Below the pieces are notes generated by a model. It worked only from the letters and a program-made list of their open reading frames with translations. It had not been told where the DNA came from and made no database searches. Of a stretch of 5,460 nt of DNA, positions 1 through 4,946 are shown in pieces. The stretch covers positions 1 to 5,460 of the forward strand of contig QIAS01000176.1 of NCBI GenBank assembly GCA_003225615.1, read 5' to 3'. Made by a program: the position numbers and the translations under genes. This DNA comes from Acidobacteriota bacterium (GTDB taxonomy: Bacteria; Acidobacteriota; Terriglobia; Terriglobales; Acidobacteriaceae). How positions within the stretch are numbered: the first letter of the stretch is position 1; every line of letters starts with the position of its first letter.

Positions 1-139
1 GCATTACTGCAGCCGGATTGTTATTGTCCGATCATTCGCGGGCAGCGCCCCACACTACGGATCCGCATGGCCGCTAACCGCGATCTTCCTAAGCTGAACA
101 GTTCGTGTACTACCGTCGTGATTGCTCGGTAGAACGGTT

Positions 140-161
140 CGCCCAAGACATCAGCTTGGCG
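140..161 (-). terminator. Weak stem-loop just downstream of the secreted-protein gene
   Basis: Read on the minus strand, CGCCAAG and CTTGGGCG can pair across a 7-nt loop, with one bulged G, giving a 7-bp stem. It begins about 10 nt past the TAA stop of the gene ending at 171. No T-run follows, so it is a poor match to a classic intrinsic terminator. It could be a 3'-end stabilising hairpin or chance. The rest of 1-170 shows no supportable gene: all three plus frames close within about 130 bases and their translations look random. Confidence 0.3.
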
Positions 162-170
162 AAAGATCGT

Positions 171-908
171 TTATTTTGCCTCCATCCATTCGTCGGAGCC
201 GCTCACTTTGACCGCTACATTCGTGATGGAAATGTGGAGAGGCTTGCCGTCGGCCGTCCCGGGGTGCTCGGTTGAGAAAAGCAGAGGACCAGCCTTTTTG
301 TAGCCTATCCATTTTGCGGTAACGAGGCTCGGCTTACTGGGCCCACCACGGTGATAGACCATTGCCTGCACGCGGTAGTCTTTGCCCACGTAGAGGTCCG
401 AAGTGTCGCCAGGCGTGTAACCCCCGGCTTCCGCCGGATACTTCACCGAGACCAGCGTGGCCGAGCCCGCTCCGATGGGCAAGTTTTTCGTACCTTCCTT
501 GGTAATGGTGGCGCTCTTATCCCAATAAGCATGCAGCGGGAACAGAAGCCAATAATTGTCGTTGACGAAAGACGGTTCGACTTCGTTCTTCACCTGGTCA
601 GACTGGCTGCTGAGCTGAGAGCTGTCGTAAGTCACCTTAACCGGCTTCCCGTCCTTATCCTTCCCTTCGTAAGAGACCTTGCCGCTCTTCGGCTCCCACT
701 CCCACATGTGACTGACTTTAAACAATCCGGGAATTTCCCCGTTCCAGGTGTAGCGGATCGCTTCTACTTGCCCGTACGAATCAAGGCCATAGGCTTTGGC
801 GATATTTTCAATAATTGGGTCGCGCTGTTGCGCCCAGGATGTTGCAGCAAGGACCAGCGCCCAAAATCCCATAAGACCGACGATGGTTAACCGGCTCAAC
901 CTTTTCAT
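171..908 (-). CDS. Secreted protein of unknown function (LolA/DUF6503-like beta-rich style)
   Basis: The 245-residue product has a clear Sec signal peptide: basic KRLSR, a hydrophobic core at about residues 7-23, and likely cleavage after SWA (residue 26), leaving QQRD. There is no lipobox cysteine, so it should be periplasmic or exported rather than a lipoprotein. The mature part is rich in aromatics and short charged strands, and includes NDNYWLLFPLHAYWD (residues 117-131) and a GGYTPGD..DLYVGKDYRVQ stretch (residues 162-181). This style recalls periplasmic beta-sheet proteins around the LolA/DUF6503 type. The resemblance is from memory and gives no biochemical role. The ATG start is well supported by AAGGAGG (positions 915-921), 6 nt upstream. 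A 91-bp gap separates it from the GT-C gene upstream, so it may have its own promoter, although I found no good -35/-10 pair. I am sure it is a gene and unsure of its function. Confidence 0.88.
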   Translation of the reverse strand: MKRLSRLTIVGLMGFWALVLAATSWAQQRDPIIENIAKAYGLDSYGQVEAIRYTWNGEIPGLFKVSHMWEWEPKSGKVSYEGKDKDGKPVKVTYDSSQLSSQSDQVKNEVEPSFVNDNYWLLFPLHAYWDKSATITKEGTKNLPIGAGSATLVSVKYPAEAGGYTPGDTSDLYVGKDYRVQAMVYHRGGPSKPSLVTAKWIGYKKAGPLLFSTEHPGTADGKPLHISITNVAVKVSGSDEWMEAK

Positions 909-999
909 GGAGGTCCTCCTTCAGTGAATTAAACAAATGTCATGTTGGATTACGCCCAAGGGTTCACGGATACAAGAATTGATTGCGGCGTAGTTGACT

Positions 1000-2301
1000 C
1001 TACTCTAACGGTTTCCCAGAACATTGCAGTGCGGCCGATCTCTTGATCCGGCGCAAAGCAATAATGGCGGCGACTATTGTTAAGCCTCCGTATTCCACGA
1101 GCATTACCCAAGCAGGAAGCGCCCCCCAAGAATGCCCAAGGGCACGCAAATGCCATTGGACGTATGTGGGAATGATGCTCACGGTCCAGACGATGATCAG
1201 CAGCGTCGAGGCCGACGTCAGAAATGGCAGTAGCCAGAGCAGATACCATGGGAATACGACGGGCGCGCACAGAAGGGATGCTGCCATTGGCCAGGCAAAT
1301 GCATTCGGAGACAACTCCCGCGCTGCTCGTCTTAACCAGATCGCAGTCACTAATCCCACGAGCACTGCCAGAGCAGCCAGCAACGGCGGAGGCGCCACTT
1401 GAGCGAGTGCGGCAAAAACAGGACCATTAAAGCGGAAACTCTGCACGTACGTGCCCAGTGAGCCGGTCGGAATGCGGCCGTGATTAAGAAATGGCACGTA
1501 CAGGAGACTGAGAACGGCTGCCGCCAGCAGGGCGTCGCGAATGCGAACCCGCTTCCAGTAGAGTGGCAGTAATACAATCGGCAGAAATTTAACGGCTACA
1601 GCTAGCCCAAATGTTATGGCTGCGATCGTACGCCAACTGCGCGCGAGTGCGGCGACAGATATCACCAACAGCAGCACGCCAACAATATCAACGTGGCCGC
1701 TCCCCGCCGCCTCGATGGCCAACAATGGGTTCCAGGCATAGGCCAGAACGAGATGCGCGCCTCTTCCGCTAGTTCGCAGGAGATCAAGCAAAGCGAAAGC
1801 AATTCCGAAATCGCAAAGCACAAACGCTACTTTGAACGCAAAGACCGATTCCTTAACTGCGGTCACTGTACGAAAAAAAAGCTGCGCTCCGGGTGGATAT
1901 GGGCTGGGTAGATCCGGGTTGTTCAAGTTGCGGGTTTCCGGGGTATGCAGCCCCTTAACGGCAGGATCGATGGGGACGACGATATAGGGGTTGTAACCGA
2001 GTCGCTGGAGGCGTCCATCCCAGACATAGCGATGAATATCATCATCGGCGCCCGGCGGCAGCCGAAGAAATTCAATGTGCCACACAGCCGCCAAGACGAG
2101 TCCAATGACGACAACGCGTCGGCGAAATCTTGACGTTGCGAAAAACTCACGGATCGCTAAGAGGTACACGATCCCCGCAACCGTCAAAGAGGTCATGAAG
2201 TACGGTCCACCCCTATCGCCAAAGTTGCGTGAGCAGATCGTTAGCGCCACGCACAACGTGGCGCCGAGGACGTACACTCTGCACTCGGGGGTGATCTTCA
2301 C
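1000..2301 (-). CDS. Multi-spanning GT-C type glycosyltransferase (GT87/mannosyltransferase-like)
   Basis: This is a polytopic inner-membrane glycosyltransferase of about 433 residues. Numbered from the GTG at 2301, an acidic DDD (86-88) in the first periplasmic loop is followed by HRYVWDGR (90-97) and YNPY (103-106). These are typical of GT-C enzymes, where loop acids serve catalysis. Further on are PYPPG (134-138), WNPLL (190-194), SGHVD (201-205), KFLP (238-241) and a FPWYLLWLLPFL helix (350-361). About ten or more hydrophobic segments alternate with arginine-rich cytoplasmic turns. Family members take sugars from polyprenyl-phosphate donors. The acceptor here is unknown. I place the start at GTG 2301 because it overlaps the upstream TGA as GTGA and has GGGAG just before it. 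An in-frame ATG at 2346 would add 15 non-hydrophobic residues and a 49-bp overlap. A run of eight T's lies inside the gene (plus-strand A-run 1873-1880). Confident of class, not of substrate. Confidence 0.87.
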   Translation of the reverse strand: MKITPECRVYVLGATLCVALTICSRNFGDRGGPYFMTSLTVAGIVYLLAIREFFATSRFRRRVVVIGLVLAAVWHIEFLRLPPGADDDIHRYVWDGRLQRLGYNPYIVVPIDPAVKGLHTPETRNLNNPDLPSPYPPGAQLFFRTVTAVKESVFAFKVAFVLCDFGIAFALLDLLRTSGRGAHLVLAYAWNPLLAIEAAGSGHVDIVGVLLLVISVAALARSWRTIAAITFGLAVAVKFLPIVLLPLYWKRVRIRDALLAAAVLSLLYVPFLNHGRIPTGSLGTYVQSFRFNGPVFAALAQVAPPPLLAALAVLVGLVTAIWLRRAARELSPNAFAWPMAASLLCAPVVFPWYLLWLLPFLTSASTLLIIVWTVSIIPTYVQWHLRALGHSWGALPAWVMLVEYGGLTIVAAIIALRRIKRSAALQCSGKPLE

Positions 2302-3029
2302 AGTTCTCCCGTGCCCGTCCGTAATTGTGCCGCCGAAAGCTCCCATTGCCTAAGCCATTCCGCCGTACGTGGCGCTCTTGCCGGAGCTAGACGCAACTCC
2401 GCTGCCAAGCGAGTCAGGTCGTCAGCTACATCAATATCGTAAAAAGGATCTGCGAAACCCACGGATAGCTGAAGAGCTCTTGCGCGCGACAAGAGTCTCT
2501 CCAGCGCGCTGCTGGTGCCCATTCCGTCGTGTGCGAAAAGCGTAGGGTGAGAAGTCTTTGCCCCGACAAGATAGTAGCCTCCATCGTGGGTCGGCCCAAC
2601 GACTACGTCCTGGGCGGCCAGTGTTTCAAATGCGTTTTCGAGAACAGAACGCGGCAGATGTGGGCTGTCGCTGTTGAACGCAATCGTGCGTCGTTGATGA
2701 TCGTCCGCGAAGTGCGCAAACACCGAAGTGAGGCCTGCGGCAAGACCTTCTCCTTTCTGCGCAATGACGCTCGCTCTGTGACCTGCTAACTTGGACAGCT
2801 CATCTACATCCGAGTCCGGGCACATGATGGCAACTTCCACATCGCTCAATGAGCGCGCCAGCGCCAGCGTGTCGTCCAGAAGACAGCAATAGAAATCAGT
2901 GACAGCCGCAGAAGAAAGCCTGGAACCCAAGCGGGTCTTGACCGCACCCGGCCTGGGTGCTTTCGCCATGATTACCAGCGTGCAGTTCTTGTTGCCCGAA
3001 TGCGCGCTGGTCTGGCTCGAGGGTTCCAT
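2298..3029 (-). CDS. DUF2064 / TIGR04282-type GT-A fold protein
   Basis: The 243-residue soluble protein matches the DUF2064 family, which shares the GT-A fold with CofC/MobA-like nucleotidyltransferases. Visible motifs, numbered from ATG 3029, are MAKAPRPGAVKTRL (21-34, nucleotide-binding loop), NSDSPHLP (119-126, holding the metal-site-like aspartate D121), GPTHDGGYYLVG (145-156) and FYDIDVADDL (196-205). The family is often named 'arsenosugar biosynthesis glycosyltransferase'. This copy has NSDSP where that group, as I recall it, has GTDCP, and no arsenic gene is nearby, so I do not adopt that role. The reaction is unknown; sugar or nucleotide transfer is likely. An in-frame TTG at 3074 would add 15 residues not expected for the family, and neither start has a clear ribosome site. 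A TATAAT lies about 12 nt upstream of ATG 3029. The gene is coupled to the GT-C gene by a GTGA overlap. Confidence 0.88.
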   Translation of the reverse strand: MEPSSQTSAHSGNKNCTLVIMAKAPRPGAVKTRLGSRLSSAAVTDFYCCLLDDTLALARSLSDVEVAIMCPDSDVDELSKLAGHRASVIAQKGEGLAAGLTSVFAHFADDHQRRTIAFNSDSPHLPRSVLENAFETLAAQDVVVGPTHDGGYYLVGAKTSHPTLFAHDGMGTSSALERLLSRARALQLSVGFADPFYDIDVADDLTRLAAELRLAPARAPRTAEWLRQWELSAAQLRTGTGEL

Positions 3030-3237
3030 GAAAATGGGGAAATTATATACTCGACAAATGACAGCGGCACTCAAGACGTTCGCTGCAGTTGCGGCGATGA
3101 TTGCTGGCCTAATTGTTCTAATGGCGCTTCCGTATAACGGCTTCTTTTGGGACCATGCTGTAGAGGCTTTCGTAGGTGTGATTCTGCTGGCGGGTGGATT
3201 GACCTACTTCTGGAAGCGTAGTCAGTTTGCAAAATGA
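3028..3237 (+). CDS. Small two-helix membrane protein
   Basis: This is a 69-residue hypothetical inner-membrane protein. Two hydrophobic segments, about residues 16-35 and 43-61, flank a short loop with PYNGFFWDH, and the protein ends in a basic FWKRSQFAK tail. This pattern suggests a hairpin with both ends in the cytoplasm. I chose ATG 3028 because GAGGG (3019-3023) precedes it by 4 nt. ATG 3034 and ATG 3058 are also in frame, and the latter would give a 59-residue protein that keeps both helices. The reading frame is open further upstream to 2899, but that part is antisense to DUF2064 and looks like noise. Its TGA overlaps the next gene's ATG as ATGA, strong support that both are real and co-translated. 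It runs opposite to the surrounding glycosyltransferase genes. I do not recognise the family and give no function. Confidence 0.68.
   Translation: MKMGKLYTRQMTAALKTFAAVAAMIAGLIVLMALPYNGFFWDHAVEAFVGVILLAGGLTYFWKRSQFAK
3042..3047 (-). promoter_or_regulatory. Perfect TATAAT -10 box upstream of the DUF2064 gene
   Basis: The minus strand reads TATAAT, ending 12 nt before ATG 3029. Transcription would begin about 6 nt before the start codon, giving an almost leaderless message, which fits the lack of a Shine-Dalgarno site. No recognisable -35 hexamer lies 16-18 nt upstream (GTGCCG at 17), so this is a candidate only. The same AT-rich stretch could equally serve the plus strand (TATATA 3044-3049, ahead of ATG 3058). 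Confidence 0.35.
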
Positions 3238-3548
3238 AGGTATTCGGTACGCAAATATACGCTGCCGTCCAATCTGGAAAACTCAAAGAGCCGTTCGATG
3301 CCGCTATGGTGAAAAGAGCCTGTCCGGGATGGTCGGATCGGACGTATCACACCTTCCTCTCAAAACACGCGGTGGGTAATCCCGATGACAACACTCCGTT
3401 ATTCGTGCGAATTCCGGGAAATGGCGACGCGGATTTACGCCGGCCGTGCTGTCCCGGCTCTTCGCCGCCGGAAATAATAGCGCACGATCAAGCTGAGAAT
3501 GAACCAACCGGCGCCGACCGTGCCCTTCACCGTACCGCTGATCTTTGA
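3234..3548 (+). CDS. Short conserved-looking soluble protein, tail antisense to GT2
   Basis: The first 60-65 of 104 residues read like a genuine compact protein: MKVFGTQIY, then an amphipathic SGKLKEPFDAAMVKRACPG section, then YHTFLSKHAVGNPDDNTPLFVRI (residues 38-60, in pieces). The FL.KH..GNP..NT.LF.R pattern recalls small uncharacterised bacterial proteins I have seen ending soon after this motif with an RG.Y.L-like tail. I cannot name the family, and a DNA-binding role would be a guess. The start is set by the ATGA overlap with the membrane protein upstream; no separate ribosome site is needed. From about residue 68 the frame runs antisense through the last 114 bp of the convergent GT2 gene and turns P/R/A/D-rich, so the native C-terminus may have been lost. 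A one-base shift near 3420 would give RRGFTPA instead, hinting at a frameshift. No terminator separates the two convergent genes. Confidence 0.6.
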   Translation: MKVFGTQIYAAVQSGKLKEPFDAAMVKRACPGWSDRTYHTFLSKHAVGNPDDNTPLFVRIPGNGDADLRRPCCPGSSPPEIIAHDQAENEPTGADRALHRTADL

Positions 3549-4154
3549 TTTTCCGATACGCGGATAGTAGCTCACCGGGACCTCAACCACGCGGAATCCA
3601 GCCAGGGCGCCTTTGAGGATCATCTCAACCGCCCAGCCATAGGTGGACTCTTCGAGTGCGAGCGCGCGTAGTATATCGGCGCGGCCAGCGCGGAACGGGC
3701 CGAGGTCACTGATTTTCACGCCATACAGAAGCCTGATCAGCAAGGCGGCGAGACGATTACCAAACACCTGATGCCAAGGCAAAGCCCTAGAACACTGCTT
3801 CTGCAGGCGGGAACCGAGCGTAATGTCCGCACGCCCCTCGATGATTGGTGCTAAAAGAATCGGCAGTTCAGACGGCCGATCGCTATAGTCGCCATCAAGG
3901 AACACAACAACATCAGGAGAATTTGCCGCCGCCAAGCCCGTGAGGCACGCTCGCCCGTATCCGCGGCGCGGTTCTTGAACCACGCGGGCTCCCATCTTTG
4001 CGGCGATCTCGGGAGTGCCGTCACTCGAATTGCTGTCCACAACAATGACTTCGGTGACGACATCGGAAGGCAGATCGGCCAGCACGCGGCCAATGGCCTG
4101 CGCTTCATTATGAGTAGGAATCACGACGGAGACTCGCACGTGGGCGTTGTTCAA
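3435..4154 (-). CDS. Family 2 glycosyltransferase, polyprenyl-phosphate sugar synthase-like
   Basis: The 239-residue GT-A enzyme shows the full GT2 layout: VSVVIPTHNEA (8-18), VIVVDSNSSDGT (36-47), RRGYGRACLTG (63-73), the metal-binding FLDGDYSD (85-92) with D87 and D89, LGSRL (113-117), SDLGPFRA (149-156), TYGWAVEM (171-178) and PRIGKSKISGT (198-208). These match the dolichyl/polyprenyl-phosphate mannose or glucose synthase group, which loads a sugar from an NDP-sugar onto a lipid phosphate at the cytoplasmic membrane face. One hydrophobic C-terminal segment (about 214-227) followed by RRRR may dock it on the membrane. The sugar is unknown. The frame starts at TTG 4154 without a Shine-Dalgarno site, 15 nt after the DoxX stop and in the same frame; GTG 4139 is an alternative. 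Translation probably depends on DoxX. Its 3' end overlaps the convergent small plus-strand gene by 114 bp. Confidence 0.9.
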   Translation of the reverse strand: MNNAHVRVSVVIPTHNEAQAIGRVLADLPSDVVTEVIVVDSNSSDGTPEIAAKMGARVVQEPRRGYGRACLTGLAAANSPDVVVFLDGDYSDRPSELPILLAPIIEGRADITLGSRLQKQCSRALPWHQVFGNRLAALLIRLLYGVKISDLGPFRAGRADILRALALEESTYGWAVEMILKGALAGFRVVEVPVSYYPRIGKSKISGTVKGTVGAGWFILSLIVRYYFRRRRAGTARPA

Positions 4155-4169
4155 GTGATTCTGGCCCGA

Positions 4170-4676
4170 TTACCACCACGGCGAAGATGGCCACCGCTGC
4201 GACAGCCACGCGTCAACGCCCCATTTCTTGCCGGCGCTTCCGATAGCGAGGCCCAGCGACGCCATCACCGGAACCAGCAGTTCCCAGATCCACGCGGTTC
4301 CCCACTCAGACATCCAAAGGCTTGCAAGGTAGAGGAACGCGATGAAAGCAACTGGCCGCGTGAGCAGACCAATAACAAGGAGGATACCGAGCGAGATTTC
4401 CGTTACGGCCTGACCCGGCGCCGCCATCGCGGCGTGGCTAGCCACCAGACCCATGATCGCTTTCCACGCGGCCGGCGAGTGACCCTTCTCAATGTAGTAG
4501 TGAATGAGGCCGGCGTAACCCGCGGGACGGTAGAGGCCCTTACCCAAATTCTCGAAGAACACCGACACCAGCATAGCCCCGACCGTTACCCGGACGATTG
4601 CGAGACCGTTTGCCGCTTGCGGTTGGTGGGCCACTGTGGTCAGCTTATTTCGCAATGAGGTTGCGTTCGTTGACAT
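4170..4676 (-). CDS. DoxX-family membrane protein
   Basis: The 168-residue protein has four main hydrophobic segments, at about residues 24-42, 90-106, 108-122 and 130-147, with a weaker one near 72-86. This is the usual DoxX/DoxD-like size and topology. Characteristic features are the first helix running into FFENLGKGLYRPAGYAGLI (residues 40-58), the GQAVTEISLGILLVIGLLTRP stretch (88-108, in pieces) and WMSEWG (121-126). DoxX relatives include the small subunit of archaeal thiosulfate:quinone oxidoreductase and many bacterial proteins of unproven function, so no reaction is assigned. I chose ATG 4676 over the in-frame ATG at 4697 because AGGAGG lies 6 nt before it; the upstream ATG lies before that site. 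Its TAA is 15 nt from the GT2 start, so the two genes form a likely operon. It is transcribed divergently from the transglutaminase-family gene. Confidence 0.9.
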   Translation of the reverse strand: MSTNATSLRNKLTTVAHQPQAANGLAIVRVTVGAMLVSVFFENLGKGLYRPAGYAGLIHYYIEKGHSPAAWKAIMGLVASHAAMAAPGQAVTEISLGILLVIGLLTRPVAFIAFLYLASLWMSEWGTAWIWELLVPVMASLGLAIGSAGKKWGVDAWLSQRWPSSPWW

Positions 4677-4682
4677 GTTGAA

Positions 4683-4688
4683 CCTCCT
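4683..4688 (-). promoter_or_regulatory. Ribosome binding site fixing the DoxX start
   Basis: AGGAGG on the minus strand is separated by TTCAAC (6 nt) from ATG 4676. This ideal spacing selects 4676 over the longer in-frame ATG at 4697. Confidence 0.8.
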
Positions 4689-4702
4689 CGCCACCACTGG
4701 AT

Positions 4703-4711
4703 GCTATACCA
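4703..4711 (-). promoter_or_regulatory. Possible extended -10 element for the DoxX-GT2 transcript
   Basis: The minus strand reads TGGTATAGC, a TGn extension plus TATAGC, placed 26 nt upstream of the DoxX start codon. No good -35 hexamer stands 16-18 nt further up. Extended -10 promoters can work without one, so it is kept as a weak candidate. Confidence 0.3.
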
Positions 4712-4771
4712 GGTTGGAAAGATTCGACAGACTCCAATGTTTTCTCGGCGAAACCGTGGGTACTGCGCCAA

Positions 4772-4792
4772 AGGGCCGTCCTGCCCGGCCCT
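4772..4792. repeat. Perfect 7-bp inverted repeat in the divergent promoter region
   Basis: AGGGCCG and CGGCCCT are exact reverse complements separated by a 7-nt loop, TCCTGCC. The repeat lies in the 270-bp gap between the divergent DoxX and transglutaminase-family genes and touches the candidate -35 of the latter (4791-4796). It could be an operator for a dimeric regulator or an RNA hairpin. In the minus direction it is followed only by TT before GG, so a terminator is unlikely. Chance is possible in GC-rich DNA. Confidence 0.4.
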
Positions 4793-4822
4793 GACATCTC
4801 GCGCTGGTGGCTCTGGTAGAAT
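4791..4822 (+). promoter_or_regulatory. Candidate promoter for the transglutaminase-family gene
   Basis: CTGACA (4791-4796) resembles a -35 box and TAGAAT (4817-4822) a -10 box with a TGG extension before it. The 20-nt spacer is longer than usual, so the extended -10 may carry the activity. A start near 4829 would leave a leader of about 118 nt before GTG 4947. Within that leader I see only a 33-codon ATG frame (4831-4932), which has no ribosome site and looks like chance. Confidence 0.33.
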
Positions 4823-4935
4823 TTCGCTCCATGTCCGCCGGGCATCGACTGTCACCGCATCATCGGTTTCGCATGCAGCATCGCACTGTGATTGCGGACC
4901 GATCTACGACCCAAAATCGGCCACCAAATTAGTTA

Positions 4936-4941
4936 AGGAGG
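4936..4941 (+). promoter_or_regulatory. Ribosome binding site fixing the GTG start at 4947
   Basis: AGGAGG (within TAAGGAGGT, 4934-4942) stands 5 nt before GTG 4947. The frame then opens directly into a signal peptide, so this non-ATG codon is the start. The upstream ATGs at 4831 and 4873 are in another frame and stop at 4932. Confidence 0.8.
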
Positions 4942-4946
4942 TCTCC

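Noticed and set aside
1..132. Plus frame open from the window edge to TAG at 130-132
   Set aside because: It could be the tail of an upstream gene, but the residues show no pattern and the other frames are similar, so it cannot be supported.
351..890. Plus-strand open frame (179 codons) opposite the secreted protein
   Set aside because: The minus-strand gene has a signal peptide and an AAGGAGG site. The plus frame is arginine-rich noise.
908..921. GGAGGTCCTCC near-palindrome at the start of the secreted-protein gene
   Set aside because: The arms are separated by one base and cannot form a hairpin. It results from the AGGAGG site next to CCTCC.
2298..3029. Arsenosugar biosynthesis role for the DUF2064 gene
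   Set aside because: There is no arsenic methyltransferase, radical SAM ArsS-like protein or arsenic regulator in the window, and the key motif differs. The family name alone is not evidence.
3975..4658. Long plus-strand open frame (227 codons) across DoxX and GT2
   Set aside because: It is antisense to two clearly recognisable genes. Its translation is rich in R, H, N and D with no domain or membrane pattern, and it has no ribosome site. It is a shadow frame.
4170..4676. DoxX as thiosulfate:quinone oxidoreductase subunit
   Set aside because: No DoxA partner or sulfur gene is nearby. Most bacterial DoxX-family proteins have no proven link to that enzyme.
4831..4932. 33-codon ATG frame in the leader of the transglutaminase-family gene
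   Set aside because: It has no ribosome site, a histidine/arginine-rich product and no similarity to leader peptides. It ends just before the real Shine-Dalgarno and is most likely chance.
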